Shown: piece after piece, positions 48,590-59,110 of the stretch
Layout: every line of letters starts with the position of its first letter
How positions within the stretch are numbered: the first letter of the stretch is position 1
Source: Panopea generosa
Lineage: Eukaryota; Mollusca; Bivalvia; Adapedonta; Hiatellidae
Reading direction: 5' to 3'
Assembly: GCA_029582155.1 (NCBI GenBank)
Contig: CM055905.1
Coordinates: forward strand, 5,892,062-5,956,061
DNA length: 64,000 nucleotides
Position numbers and translations under genes: made by a program
Notes under the pieces: model-generated
Database searches by the model: none
What the model saw: only the letters and a program-made list of their open reading frames with translations
What the model was told of the DNA's origin: nothing

Positions 48590-49149
48590 TGATGACCCTG
48601 CTCAATTGCTTAATATATTTACCAATAATAGAACTTGGAAAACTCTGCGATAAAATTTGTTTTTACAATTGTAACTTGCGTAGCGTAACTCCTTCTTTGG
48701 ACTTGTATAGAATTTTCACTTTCATTTTCAGTGATCGGCCTTTTTGAATATCAGGCAAGTTATGAAAACTGAGATTTGCAGTCGGTTATGAAATAAAAAG
48801 AACTCATGCAGGAACACGTTCCGTTAAAGAGCAGTGTATTTTATTGTTCTGTTAATAAACTTTAACATTAGGATTCAAGGCATTATTTGTATCGGTGAAA
48901 GATAACGAACAACGGGAGATAATTGTGAAAGCAATAAAAATATGAATATAATAAATGAACGTTCATGGGATATGAATTTAAATATAAAAATAAGTACTAA
49001 TACAGATAAGGAAACTGAACTGTTTCACATGTTGTGAATACTCGCGTATTCACTAAAAATAGCGCGAAATCTCGCTTTCCAATATTCAAAGCACCATATT
49101 TGTTACTGCTAAAATTTCCAAATTAAACATTAAGTATGAATGTTCTCAC
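48590..49149 (-). repeat. Flank shared by type A EGF exons
   Basis: Intron 3' of the exon in gene sense. GAGATTTGCAGTCGGTTATG, ATAAATGAACGTTCATGGGA and AAATCTCGCTTTCCAATATC recur at 55020-55554 and 59680-60224 (and a fragment at 50375-50600). It shows that whole exon blocks, not just exons, were copied. Confidence 0.8.
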
Positions 49150-49272
49150 CTGTACATTCCTGCCCGTTCCCTAAGTATCCCTGGTTACAGACACAAGTGA
49201 AACTCCCAATAGTATTCGTGCATGTGGCGTCTGCGTGGCAATTATGTTTACCCTCATTGCATTCATCAGCAT
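49150..49272 (-). CDS. EGF-repeat gene exon, type A (D-A-D-E-C)
   Basis: 123 bp, acceptor AATTTTTCAG, donor ACAG|GTGAGA, phase 1-1. Cysteines at 5, 12, 18, 27, 29 and 40. C-T-N-T-I-G-S-F-T-C-V-C matches the Asp/Asn hydroxylase consensus, then N-Q-G-Y-L-G-N-G-Q-E-C. One base from the exon at 60225, 11 kb away. Followed in the gene by decayed remnant 45600 and then the 39 kb cluster. Confidence 0.9.
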
Positions 49273-49599
49273 CTGAAAAATTTCAATAAAGTTTATACAG
49301 TATTGTGTATGCGGTTCAATGTTACGTTCCTTAGCTAGCTTATCGCGCTGAAACCATTCCTAGCCTCACCTTACTATTCATTTTTATATTCACATGTGTA
49401 AGTCGCTAGATATAATTTATTGTTTGCCTTTTCAACATCAAAAACCAACAAATATATAATAAAAGGACATGTCTAACACATGATAATGGTTTTATATAAG
49501 TGTGCAACATAATTCTTTCATATAATGTAGCTACGGTAATAAAATCTTATAAAACAAAATATTTGAAAGAACGGATGCAATTTATTTCATAAAATAGTA

Positions 49600-49665
49600 G
49601 CGCGTCTTACTATCAACACGGGAGTCGCGAGTTCGAACCCTGCGCGGTCAAAGACTCTGTGATAA
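49600..49665 (+). mobile_element. tRNA-like SINE fragment G, copy 1
   Basis: GCGCGTCTTACTATCAACAC then GTCGCGAGTTCGAACCCTGC (box B). Repeated with the duplicon at 52596-52662 and 57692-57760. Confidence 0.6.
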
Positions 49666-50009
49666 GTGATATATATCTTTAAAATGCATAACGTAAAAGT
49701 TTAAGAGCCCTGATACATTTGTTTAACGGTATACTAGAATCCCAAATGAATAGAACCTGTAACAAAGGCTTCGTTTCAAGATTACAGCTGCAATTTAAAT
49801 ACCAATGTTGCTTCAATTTGGTGCATCTGACATATCAAACCATTCGTATTTTAATTTTTAATGATAATGAGATGTTCTTATTCATTTTAATGATTAGTTT
49901 CTTTCTTGTGTTAAATTTATTTAATTTTTTTGCTACACGAAAACTTACAGAATTTGTCCGTCGATATTTATTTTGTATAACGTGGAAATATTTAGAGTGG
50001 TATATGTTG

Positions 50010-50290
50010 TCATGTTGAGTAAATCTTGATGATTTGTATATTGTATAATTGTAAATTCATAATTGTATTTTGTGTAGAAGTCATATTCCACCTTAGTGAG
50101 TTGTCGGCCCTTGGTCATTTTGTTACCTAACAAAATAACTAAGATCAAAATGATAAAATTAATGCCGTTATTTTAAACCTTTTACTGCCCGGCCCAATCC
50201 AACATATTCTTAATGCCCACTGACGCTTTAGGCTATGTCATACTTATCATTGGAAGCAATTAACATTTCTTGATGCATTTAGTTTTATAA
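50010..50290 (-). repeat. Module T, copy 1
   Basis: GTGAGTTGTCGGCCCTTGGT, CATTTTGTTACCTAACA and CCCACTGACGCTT. Six copies in the region. On the minus strand most copies keep a short reading G-N-K-M-T-K-G-R-Q-L-(T/S)-K-V-E-Y-D ending in a stop; not a family I know. Confidence 0.75.
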
Positions 50291-50632
50291 CTAGGCAAGT
50301 ATCTAAGTACAATAACATATGTATTACAAAATGATAAATAGTAGAGCACTCGGCTCATTAAGGCTATAAGTATAATAATATGAATATAATAAATGAACGT
50401 TTATTGGATATGAAATTATATAAAACAATAAGGACTTATACAGATACGGAAAGGCAACTGATCGGCATTTTATGAACAAACGCGTATTCACGCAAAATCG
50501 CGCGAAATTACTTCGTTTTCAAATATCCAAAGCACCATATTTCTTACGGCTAAAATTTACAAATTGAACATTAACTATCAAAGTTCTCACCTTTACTTAC
50601 TCTTTCAATTAAACGAATAAAATCTAAACAAG

Positions 50633-50697
50633 TTAGTAATTCAAACGAATCGCGTTGTTATCACAGTTATGTGTGTTTTTGTTACATTCATCAATAT
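50633..50697 (-). pseudogene. Truncated EGF exon remnant
   Basis: After an AG acceptor the minus strand reads I-D-E-C-N-K-N-T-H-N-C-D-N-N-A-I. Arg then stands where the third cysteine belongs, and the frame ends at a TAA. No cysteines 4 to 6 and no donor. It occupies the position in the duplicon where a type A exon would be (its flank at 50375-50600 is the type A flank). Confidence 0.8.
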
Positions 50698-50699
50698 CT

Positions 50700-50900
50700 T
50701 TTTAAAAAAAAGACAAAACATTACAGCGGAACTATTGATGGAAATATTTTATTCGAAGCTATCTTCGAAATGGGCAAAAATAATATTACTTCCAATTGAA
50801 GAAATTTTATTATAACACTTTTAAGTTAGTGTATCAGTTCATGACATTTCCAAATTTTAACACTATTTCAAGCATTTTACACTATAGCTGAGCTTATCTG
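50700..50900 (-). repeat. Module K, copy 2
   Basis: GACAAAACATTACAGCGGAA through ACACTATTTCAAGCATTTTA. Matches 45690-45890. Confidence 0.75.
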
Positions 50901-51039
50901 TAAGAACACTAACGTTTAAGTCGAATCCGTAACTATATGTGGACGAAAATTTGTCATCTTGATCAATAGAGTATCAGATTAAATTTGAAAAAAGGAACGT
51001 TGCAGTTAACTTATATGCTAACTAGTATGTGGAACACAT

Positions 51040-51225
51040 CCAACTCTCCCGCTTGGTTCCATTACAAAGCTATGAGATTTGAGCACGTTGATTGGTCAGT
51101 TGCTTCAGTGAAAGCTGAATGACGTCACAGTTTTGTAAGCGTTTAATAGTTATACTTATAGGACAAGCAAATAATTCCTTGATGTTTTATTTCATTAGTG
51201 TTGAACAAACTTAATTCGGGAGATA
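51040..51225 (-). mobile_element. Element E beside B exon, left copy
   Basis: GAGCACGTTGATTGGTCAGT and TGAATGACGTCACAG, reverse complement of 30330-30565. Ends about 30 bp before the B exon. Confidence 0.7.
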
Positions 51226-51254
51226 TCATGGATTATGATAGACTATATTCTCAC

Positions 51255-51377
51255 CAATACAAGTTGTCCCATCCCCAAAGTATCCTTTGTTACATTGACA
51301 TGTGAAAGAGCCAACAGTATTTGTACACATAGCATTGTTATCACAATTATCACTCCCGTTGGCGCATTCATCAGTGT
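51255..51377 (-). CDS. EGF-repeat gene exon, type B, non-canonical acceptor
   Basis: Exactly 123 bp between the expected boundaries. Donor ATTG|GTGAGA is good. The acceptor is ACATTTTCTG, i.e. TG where AG is required. Product D-T-D-E-C-A-N-G-S-D-N-C, cysteines at 5, 12, 18, 27, 29 and 40, C-T-N-T-V-G-S-F-T-C-Q-C, G-Y-F-G-D-G. No AG lies in the preceding 35 bases, and the nearest one upstream would put the module out of frame. Either a rare TG acceptor is used, or the exon is skipped although its coding sequence is intact. Confidence 0.6.
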
Positions 51378-51439
51378 CAGAAAATGTAGACAACATGACA
51401 TAACAGAAAAAACTTTGTTAGAATTATTGCTTTTTGAGG

Positions 51440-51685
51440 GACTTCAGCACAAGTTGTAGTTCGGACCCCGCTCTCCCAATTGGGTCCGTAAAATAGCAAT
51501 GTTGGGAAAGCCATATTTGAGCACGTTGATTCGTAAATTGTTTCAACTGAAAGTTTGAATGACGACATAGTTAATAAGCGTTTAATTTATATGAATTGTG
51601 GTACAGGCATAGAATTCCCTGCGTTTTCATTGGTGGTTAATAGACCTTATTCGGGAAATATCAGGTTCTGGGATAGACTAGACTC
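51440..51685 (-). mobile_element. Element E beside B exon, right copy
   Basis: GCTCTCCCAATTGGGTCCGT, GAGCACGTTGATTCG and TGAATGACGACATAG. Direct orientation relative to the left copy; the B exon lies between them. Confidence 0.7.
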
Positions 51686-52154
51686 TATTATTTTCCTAGA
51701 ATACCCCGAACAGATAAAGGTGGTAGGGGTAAAACTTTAGTTCTTCTATTCTTCTTCTCAAGGGCTTATATTGCAGTATTGTTTTTTCATTCCGTACTAT
51801 GTGTTAAGAGGTTAGTATTTTAGAAATGACAACTGAATATTTGATGCTGTGCCAGATTTTTAGGATATTTTGTGTCATTTTAGAGTTGATGGTTCGAACC
51901 GCATCGCGGGAGAATAATTGACATATTATTACTCTGGATATTGATATGTATCACAAATTCAATACATTAAAAACCTGGTCAGGGTACGTTTTGTTATCTT
52001 TATAATTGAAGTCCTGAAGGTGTGAATAATTTCAGCCCAAATACATGCTGCAGATTCACGCAAAATCGCGCGAAATCTCGTTTTCCAATATCCAAACATC
52101 ATATTTGTTACGGCTAAAATTTGCTAATTAAATATTTACTACTTATGATCTTAC

Positions 52155-52277
52155 CTGTACATTCCTGCCCGTTCCCTAAGTATCCCTGGTTACAGACACA
52201 AGTGAAACTCCCAATAGTATTCGTGCATGTGGCGTCTGCGTGGCAATTATGTGTACCCTCATTGCATTCATTAGCAT
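52155..52277 (-). CDS. EGF-repeat gene exon, type A (D-A-N-E-C)
   Basis: 123 bp, acceptor AATATTTTAG, donor ACAG|GTAAGA, phase 1-1. Cysteines at 5, 12, 18, 27, 29 and 40; N-E-G-T-H-N-C variant. Asn replaces Asp at position 3, still allowed in the calcium consensus. The last 80 or so bases are identical to exons 49150, 55555 and 60225. Confidence 0.9.
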
Positions 52278-53488
52278 CTAAAATATTTTGATAAAGTTTT
52301 AAAACATTATTGTCTATTGGATTCAATGTTACGTTCCTTTGCTTATTCCGATGAAACCATTCCTAGCCTCACCTTGGTATTCATTTTTATATTCTCATGT
52401 GTAAGTCGCGAGATTAGTTATATAATTTATTGTTTGCCTTTTTAACATCATAAACAAACAGATATATAATAAAAGGACATGTCTAACACATGATAATTGT
52501 TTAATAACGTAAGTCTTTCATATAATGTAGCTACGATAATAAAATATCATAAAACAATTTATACTTGAAAGAACGGATGCAATTTATTTCATAAAATAGT
52601 ATCGCGACTTACTATCAACACAGGGGTCGCGAGTTCGAATCCCCGCGCGGTCTAAGGCTCCGTGATGAGTGATATATATCTTTAAAATGTATAATTGAAA
52701 TGTTAAAGAGCTCTGATACATTTGTTAAAGGTATACTAGAATCCCAAATGAATAGAACCTGTAACAAAGGCTTATAGCTTAATGTAGTCGTATGTCGATT
52801 TTTTGCGACTGATAAATGTAGGCTTGTAATACAAAAAAATAACCATACTCCAATATTGCAGCACGTAAAATATTGTAACAAACAGTTATTTCATGGACAC
52901 AACTGCTAAATTGTTAAAAATGACGCAAAACGTTCAGCACAATATTTCAAATCAGATGGTTATATCAAATCTTATAAAAGTCAATATATTAGGATTTTTC
53001 ACAATTTTAGAATACGCAATAAAAAGTCCAATATAGCATGCCGATATATATTCAAGGAACCCGTATTGCAGATTTTTATTTAAACATGCCAAAGCATATA
53101 TTGAAAAGCCTTTCCTAACTTGGGATACGGGCCTAGGTTGAAAAATGGCAACATATTTTGATTTCAATTTGATCCGTTATACAGGTTCACAAACGTATCT
53201 GCAAACGTAGTAAAAATTGTTTTATCTTAGAAAGTCAGAATGACAATGCGAAGCTCGTCAAGCAGTATGTTAGTGTTGTCTAGTTTCGTTTCAAGATTAC
53301 AGTTCCAATTTAAATACCAATATGCCAAAATTTGGTGGATTTGACATACCAAACCATTGACATTTTATTTATTAATGATAATGAGATGTTCTTTTTCATT
53401 TTAATAATTAGTTTATTTCTTGTGTTAAATTTATTCTTTGTTTTTTTGCAAAGCAAAAAGGTTACAGCATATAATGTGGAAATATTTA
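52278..53488 (-). repeat. Type A exon 5' flank duplicon with tRNA-like fragment G
   Basis: TTGGATTCAATGTTACGTTC, AAAAGGACATGTCTAACACA and the tRNA-like GTCGCGAGTTCGAATCCCCG (52596-52662) recur at 49273-50000 and 57357-58090. Positions 52785-53280 are inserted unique sequence that interrupts the shared block (GAACCTGTAACAAAGGCTT, then CGTTTCAAGATTACAG). Confidence 0.75.
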
Positions 53489-53992
53489 GAGTGGTATAAG
53501 CTACCATGAGAATTAATAGACGATGCTAGGAACTGAATGCACTGTTATTATATACCGATAAGACTACCATGAAATAGTTAGATTGTACGTAATATACGTA
53601 ATACTATTGCATATTAAATAAATAGGTAATCTGATTGTATATACATATATTTGTAGCCGTTTCTATTGACGTATGTGCAACGTGAGTCACACGTAGTACG
53701 TTATCGACATACCAGGAGTCAGCCGGTGTTAGTACCGTCATAGGACACTCAACACACATATTCGTCATACGGACGACTTGACATTCCCAAGGTCAGGTTG
53801 GAGTCGGTATTTGTAACTCAGTACTACACGGTACACGGGAAATAAACCCTGTGAATACATCCATCGCCGGAAGTGACGATAGGAGATATACCTACGCATC
53901 TGGACGTCGACGTAGCGTTTTAATCATTATAAAGCTTATGTAAATCATTCATTAACGTTACAAAGAAAGTTGCATTACGACATCAATGATAT
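53489..53992 (+). repeat. Module M, copy 2
   Basis: Partner of 46113-46620 (GGAGTCAGCCGGTGTTAGTA, GGGAAATAAACCCTGTGAA). Confidence 0.82.
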
Positions 53993-54115
53993 ATATGTAT
54001 AATAGTAAAAAGCAGTTTGCATCACAACATAAGTGATATATAAGTAAATAGCAGTTTGTTTCGCGACATCAGTGGTATATTAGTAAATAGCAGTTTGTAT
54101 CACGACATAATTATA
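53985..54115 (+). repeat. Module S, about 45-bp minisatellite
   Basis: Three or four units of GATATATTAGTAAATAGCAG plus TTTGTATCACGACATCAGT. Also at 56465-56565 and 61525-61630. Confidence 0.8.
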
Positions 54116-54189
54116 TAAGACAAAAGCTGATTAAAGTGAACTGTGTTAACACGATTACATCTCAGAACATTGTTAGACCGGCATCTGTT

Positions 54190-54480
54190 TTTATGTTGAG
54201 TAAATCGTGTTGATTTGTGTATATATTGTATAATTGTAAATTCATAATTTTATTTGGTGTGGTAGTCATATTCTACCTTACTGAGCTGTCGGCCCTTGGT
54301 CATTTTGTTACCTAACACAATAACTAAGATCAAAATGACAAAATTAATGCCGTTATTTTAAACCATTTACTGCCCCGCCCAATCAAACATATTCTTAAGG
54401 CCCACTGACGCTTCTCTCTATGTCATACTTATCGTTGGAAGAAATTAGTATTTCTTGATACATTTAGTTTAATAAGTATG
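54190..54480 (-). repeat. Module T, copy 2
   Basis: GAGCTGTCGGCCCTTGGTCA and CCCACTGACGCTTCTC. See 50010-50290. Confidence 0.75.
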
Positions 54481-54549
54481 TACGTATCTAAGTAAACAGT
54501 TTATTATAGTGACATGTGCATGACAGTACAATAATATATATATTATAAA

Positions 54550-54880
54550 ATGATAAATAGTAGATCACTCGGCCCATTGGGGCTATAAGTCACTGCCAAT
54601 GAATAAAAATAATATGCAATTTCATATGATAATAAGCAATGGCACATAAATAGAATACTGTAGGTAAACTTTCAAAAGCACAAATATAGATATGGTGATT
54701 AAATAGAAGTGTACATAGAGTTTCGCCTTTACAGATATGCCTTTGTCAAAACCTTTCCCACCTTTCTTTGACAATTGTTCATTAGATATTTCAGTTTATG
54801 TACAAATTCTAACATTGTATAGTCACTGGTTGCAATGACATCTTGTAGATTGGCATTTCTGAAGTCACCATAAAAAGCAC
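54550..54880 (-). repeat. Module Q, copy 2
   Basis: CACTCGGCCCATTGGGGCTA. Minus-strand reading V-I-A-T-S-D-Y-T-M-L-E-F-V-H, then T-K-A-Y-L stop. Confidence 0.65.
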
Positions 54881-55554
54881 AGTCCTATAGGAAATTTGAT
54901 TCGCCTTTCACTGTTCCTGTGTCACAGCACCGGAAACGTCTCTAAATAGGACTTTCGCCTACGTTCGACCTGTTTCAATTCTCAGTGGAAGAATACCACA
55001 CATGTAAATATGAATATCCAGTAATATGAAAAATAACATAATAGAAGAATATCTATTGATGAACCAGCTCAATTACTCAATATATTTACTAATTATAGAA
55101 CTTTGGACTTAAATAGATTTTTAACTTTCATTTTCAGTGATTTGCCTTTTTGAATTCCGGGCAAGTTATGAAAACTGAGATTTGCAATTGGTTATGAAAT
55201 AAAAAGAAGGCATACAGGAACACGTTACGTTCAACAGCCGTGTATTTTACTGTTCTGTTAATAAACTTTAACATAAGTATTCAAGGTAATATTTCTATTG
55301 GTGAAAGATAACAGAAGACGGGCGATAATTGGGAAGGCAATAATATTATGAATAAAATAAATGAACGTTCATTGGATATGAATTGATATATAACAATAAG
55401 GACGTATACAGATAAGGAAACTCAACTGATTGACATGTTGTGACACTCGCGTATTCACGCAAAATCGTGCGAAATCTCGTTTTCCAATATCCAAAGCACC
55501 ATATATGTTACGGCTAAAATTTGCAAATTTTACATTAACTATGATTGTTCTGAC

Positions 55555-55677
55555 CTGTACATTCCTGCCCGTTCCCTAAGTATCCCTGGTTACAGACACA
55601 AGTGAAACTCCCAATAGTATTCGTGCATGTGGCGTCTGCATGACAATTATGTTTACTCTCATTGCATTCATCAGAAT
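55555..55677 (-). CDS. EGF-repeat gene exon, type A (D-S-D-E-C, N-E-S)
   Basis: 123 bp, acceptor GAAATTTTCAG, donor ACAG|GTCAGA, phase 1-1. Cysteines at 5, 12, 18, 27, 29 and 40, N-E-S-K-H-N-C. Three bases from exon 60225; two of these (TGT CAT for TGC CAC) are silent. The donor has C at +3, weaker than A or G, and it is shared with 60225. Confidence 0.88.
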
Positions 55678-55842
55678 CTGAAAATTTCACTAAAGTTTAT
55701 AAACAATATTATATATTGGGTTCAATGTTGCGTTCCTTAGCTTATCATGCTGAAACCATTCTTAGCCTCCCCTTGGTATTCATTTTAGTATTCACATGTG
55801 TAAGTCGCAAGATTAGTTATATAATTAATAGTTTGCCTGTGA

Positions 55843-56400
55843 GTAGTCATGAATCCTTAACTGGATCCTACTCACATAAATCTATCAGTTCATGTATATA
55901 AATTTGTCTACCCTGTCCAGATGGGTTGCATGTAATTCCATAGTATATAAGTCATGGTCGACACCAAATTTATTGGTTTGGCAGAAGCCTTGATATTGTA
56001 TCTATGTTTTGCATTGTAGCTAGGTGCACTCGCTGTAGTCTTGTATGTACATTTATGTCTTGGTTATTGACAAATAATTATCTCCCTATATATAATTTGT
56101 CCTTTATTATGCATGTGAGTAGTCATGCATCCTTAACTGGATCCTACTCATATAAAGCTATCAATTCATGTATGTAAATTTGTCCACCCTGTCCAGATAT
56201 GAAGCATGTAATTCCATAGTATATAAGTCATGGTCGACACCAATTTATTGGTTTGGCAGAAGCCTTGGTATCGTATATATCGATTGCATTGTAGCTAGGC
56301 ACTCTCGCAGTAGTCTGGTCTGTACATTTATGTTTTGGTTATTCAAAAACAATTATCTCCATATATTTATTATGCATTATGAATGAACATCTGAAAAGAT
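55843..56400 (+). repeat. Module P, two tandem units of about 270 bp
   Basis: Each unit begins GTGAGTAGTCATG and carries CCTTAACTGGATCCTACTCA, TGGTCGACACCAA and TTGCATTGTAGCTAGG. Confidence 0.85.
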
Positions 56401-56464
56401 CCCAAACATCGTAAATTCCGTTGTTGTGAATTTAATTATCTCCCTTTATATATATAATACTAAA

Positions 56465-56565
56465 GAGTAGTTTTCATCCCAACATCAGTGATATATTAGT
56501 AAATAGCAGTTTGTATCACGACATCAGGGATATATTAGTAAATAGCAGTTTGTATCACGACATAT
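56465..56565 (+). repeat. Module S, copy 2
   Basis: Two units of GATATATTAGTAAATAGCAG. Confidence 0.8.
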
Positions 56566-56644
56566 ATAAGACAAAAGCTGATTAAAGTGAACAGTGTTAA
56601 CACGATTACATCTTAGAACATTATTAGACCGGTATCTGTTTTCA

Positions 56645-56930
56645 TGATGAATACATCTTGTTGATTTGTATATATTGTATAATTGTAAATTCATAATTTT
56701 ATTTTGTGTAATAGTCATATTCTACCTTGGTGAGTTGTCGGCCATTGGTCATTTTGTTACTTAACACAATAACTCAGATCAAAATGATAAAATGAATGCC
56801 GTTATTTTAAACCTTATACTGCCCCGCCCAACCAAACATATTCTTAAGGCCCACTGACGCTTCAGTCTAGGTCATCCTTATCATTGGAAGCAATTAGCAT
56901 TTCTTGATGTATTTAGTTTATAAGTAAGTA
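56645..56930 (-). repeat. Module T, copy 3
   Basis: GTGAGTTGTCGGCCATTGGT variant. The minus-strand reading becomes S-N-K-M-T-N-G-R-Q-L. Confidence 0.75.
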
Positions 56931-57004
56931 AGTTTCAAAGAAAATAATTTATTATAGTGACATATGCATGACAGTACAATAATAACTGTATTACATAATG
57001 ATAA

Positions 57005-57200
57005 ATAAGAGAGCACTCGGCCCATTGGGGCTATAAGTACACTGCCAATGAATAAAAGTAATATGCAATTTCATATGATAATAAACAATGGAACAAATAT
57101 TGAATACTGTAGGTAAACTTTCAAAAGTACAAATGTAGATATGGTGATTAAATAGTAGTGTACATAGTGTTTCCTTTACAGATATGCCTTTGTCAAAATT
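57005..57200 (-). repeat. Module Q, copy 3, truncated at exon boundary
   Basis: Stops at TTTGTCAAAA (57191-57200), where the type A exon flank (TTTGCAAATTAAACATTTACTA) begins. This is a junction created by a deletion or recombination. Confidence 0.7.
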
Positions 57201-57233
57201 TGCAAATTAAACATTTACTACTAATGTTCTCAC

Positions 57234-57356
57234 CTGTACATTCCTGCCCGTTCCCTAAGTATCCCTGGTTACAAACACAGGTGAAACTCCCAATAGTATT
57301 CGTGCATGTGGCGTCTGCGTGGCAATTATGTGTACCCTCATTGCATTCATAAGCAT
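57234..57356 (-). CDS. EGF-repeat gene exon, type A (D-A-Y-E-C)
   Basis: 123 bp, acceptor AATTTTTCAG, donor ACAG|GTGAGA, phase 1-1. Cysteines at 5, 12, 18, 27, 29 and 40. Position 3, normally the calcium-ligand Asp/Asn, is Tyr, so calcium binding by this module is probably weakened. D1, E4 and N20 remain. It is the most diverged A copy in the second half (ACC and GTT instead of ACT and GTC, both silent). Confidence 0.88.
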
Positions 57357-58090
57357 CTGAAAAATTTCAATAAAGTTTATAAACAGTATTGTCTATTGGA
57401 TTCAATGTTACGTTCCTTTGCTTATTCCGATGAAACCATTCCTAGCCTCACCTTGGTATTCATTTTTATATTCACATGGGTAAGTCTCGAGATTGGTTAT
57501 ATAATTTATTGTTTGCCTTTCTTACATCATAAACCAACAAATATATAATATATAATAAAATAACCTGTCATACACATGATGATGATTTTATATTAGTTTG
57601 CAATATAATTTTTTCATATAATGTAGCTACGGTAATAAAATCTTATAAAACAAAATATTTGAAAGAAGGATGCAATTTATTTAATAAAATAGTAGCGCGT
57701 CTTACTATCAACACAGGGGTCGCAAGTTCTAATCCATGCGCGGTCAAAGGCTCCGTGATGAGTGATATATATCTTTAAAATGTATAACGGAAAAGTTAAA
57801 GAGCCCTGATACATTTGTTTAACGGTATACTCGAATCCCAAATGAATAGAACCTGTAACAAAGGCTTCGTTTCAAGATTATAGCTGCAATTCACATACCG
57901 ATTTGCCTCAATTTGGTGCATTTGACATATCAAACCATTCGCATTTTATTTATTAATGATAATGAGATGTTCTTATTCATTTTAATAATCAGTTTCTTTC
58001 TTGTGTTAAATTTATTTTATGTTTTTTGCTTAACAATTTGTCCAGCGATATTTATTTTGTATAACGTGGAAATATTAAGAGTGGTATATA
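57357..58090 (-). repeat. Type A exon 5' flank duplicon
   Basis: Same order as 49273-50000 and 52278-52770, including the tRNA-like fragment at 57692-57760 with a decayed box B (GTCGCAAGTTCTAATCCATG). Confidence 0.75.
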
Positions 58091-58094
58091 TTTT

Positions 58095-58290
58095 CATGTT
58101 GGGTAAATCTTGTTGATTTGTATATATTGTACAATTGTAAATTCATAATTTTATTTTATGTAGTAGTCATACTCTAATTTAGTGAGTTGTCGGCCCTTGG
58201 TCATTTTGTTACCTAACACAAGGCCCACTGACGCTTCAGTTTAAATCATACTTATCATTGGAAGCAATTAGTATTTCTTCATACGTTTAG
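58095..58290 (-). repeat. Module T, copy 4, internally deleted
   Basis: GTGAGTTGTCGGCCCTTGGT, then a jump from CCTAACACA to AGGCCCACTGACGCTT. Confidence 0.75.
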
Positions 58291-58440
58291 TTTTAGCCAT
58301 CTTCAAAATGGACAAAATTAATATAATTTCCAATTGAAGAAATTTTATCATAACACTTTTAAGTTAGTGTATCAGTTCATAACATTTCCAAATGTTTACA
58401 CTATTTCAAGCATTTTAGACTATAGCTGAGCTTATCTGTA
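58291..58440 (-). repeat. Module K, copy 3, partial
   Basis: AAATGGACAAAATTAATATA, TATCAGTTCATAACATTTCC and ACACTATTTCAAGC. Here no truncated exon accompanies it. Confidence 0.7.
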
Positions 58441-58589
58441 AGAACACACACTAACGTTTAAGTCGAATCCGTAACTATATGTGGAAGCAATTAGTAATCT
58501 TGATCAATAGAGTATCAGATTAAATTTGAAAAAGGGAACGTTGCAGTTAACTTATATGCTAACTAGTATGTTGAACACAACCAACTCTC

Positions 58590-58765
58590 CCGCTTGGTTC
58601 CATTACAAAGCTATGAGATTTGAGCATGTTAATTGGTCAGTTACTTCAGTGAAAGCTGAATGACGTCACAGTTTTGTTAGCGTTTAATAGTTATAATTAT
58701 AGGACAATCAAATATTTCCTTGATGTTTTATTTCATTAGTGTTGAACAAACTTAATTCGGGAAAT
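58590..58765 (-). mobile_element. Element E beside second B exon, left copy
   Basis: GAGCATGTTAATTGGTCAGT and TGAATGACGTCACAG. Same placement as 51040-51225. Confidence 0.7.
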
Positions 58766-58795
58766 ATCATGGATTATGATAGACTATATTCTCAC

Positions 58796-58918
58796 CAATA
58801 CAAGTTGTCCCATCCCCAAAGTATCCTTTGTTACATTGACATGTGAAAGTGCCAACAGTATTTGTACACATAGCATTGTCATCACAATTATCACTCCCGT
58901 TGGCGCATTCATCAGTGT
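58796..58918 (-). CDS. EGF-repeat gene exon, type B, non-canonical acceptor
   Basis: 123 bp, donor ATTG|GTGAGA, acceptor ACATTTTCTG (TG, not AG), identical to the other B copy. Product D-T-D-E-C-A-N-G-S-D-N-C, cysteines at 5, 12, 18, 27, 29 and 40. It differs from 51255-51377 by N14D and S24T only. The frame is intact. Confidence 0.6.
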
Positions 58919-58999
58919 CAGAAAATGTAGACAACATGACATAACAGAAAAAACTTTGTTAGAATTATTGCTTTTTGAGGGACTCCAGCACAAGTTGTA

Positions 59000-59110
59000 G
59001 TTCGGACCCTGCTCTCCCAATTGGGTCCGTAAAATAGCAATGTTGGGAAAGCCATATTTGAGCACGTTGATTTGTTAATTGCTTCAACTGAAAGTTTGAA
59101 TGACGACATA
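59000..59110 (-). mobile_element. Element E beside second B exon, right copy, truncated
   Basis: GCTCTCCCAATTGGGTCCGT and GAGCACGTTGATTTG. Cut at 59107, where module T begins. Confidence 0.7.

Noticed and set aside
51235-51459. Plus-strand 74-codon open frames over the B exons (also 58776-59000)
   Set aside because: Antisense shadows of the EGF module; the minus strand has the six-cysteine pattern and splice sites.
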